A DNA stretch of 5,765 nt from Anaerolineales bacterium Chloro_02. GTDB taxonomy: Bacteria; Chloroflexota; Anaerolineae; Anaerolineales; Anaerolineaceae. Shown piece by piece: positions 5,761 through 5,765 of this stretch. The first letter of the stretch is position 1; the number at the start of each line of letters is the position of its first letter. The position numbers were made by a program, and so were the translations under genes. The DNA lies in NCBI GenBank assembly GCA_001603765.1, contig LUZV01000230.1, positions 1 to 5,765 on the forward strand. The letters are read 5' to 3'. Under the pieces are notes generated by a model. It saw nothing but the letters and a program-made list of their open reading frames with translations. It was not told the DNA's origin and ran no database searches.

Positions 5761-5765
5761 GCGAT

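Overview
The window reads as ordinary bacterial chromosome. It holds six protein genes in two divergent groups, with no RNA gene, insertion sequence, CRISPR array or phage gene that I can see. The phylum is an inference. The small metallo-beta-lactamase-fold protein (starting MEIVWYGHSCFRI), intermediate GC content, strong GGAGG-type ribosome sites and a full-length ClpB remind me of Chloroflexota, perhaps Anaerolineae. No marker gene here proves that.

Minus strand, read right to left. Positions 4433-1851 encode the ClpB disaggregase (860 aa) behind a strong ribosome site. It ends at a textbook intrinsic terminator at 1831-1797. A new transcription unit then starts from an extended -10 promoter near 1664-1672 and carries three tightly packed genes. 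They are a metallo-beta-lactamase-fold protein with a degraded metal site (1614-958), a 100-aa protein probably of ferredoxin-like alpha/beta-barrel type (950-648), and mutY, the A/G-specific adenine glycosylase. mutY starts at 648 inside a TAATG overlap and runs off the left edge after 216 codons, just past its complete 4Fe-4S cysteine motif.

Plus strand, right end. A MarR-family repressor (4875-5285) is followed after 13 bases by a four-helix membrane protein resembling the CopD family (5299-5760). A perfect inverted repeat with 9-base arms (4852-4874) overlaps the marR -10 box, the ribosome site and the base next to the start codon, so autorepression of the two-gene unit is likely.

The 441-bp divergent spacer between clpB and marR contains the marR promoter and operator at one end. 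At the other end are a possible clpB promoter and two short inverted repeats that do not match CIRCE or HAIR heat-shock operators. The middle holds nothing I can assign.

Functionally the region combines protein quality control (ClpB), repair of oxidised DNA (MutY) and a small ligand-responsive membrane-protein unit (MarR plus CopD-like). I see no evidence of a new multi-gene system. The points most worth a second look are the degraded metal site and the marR operator.
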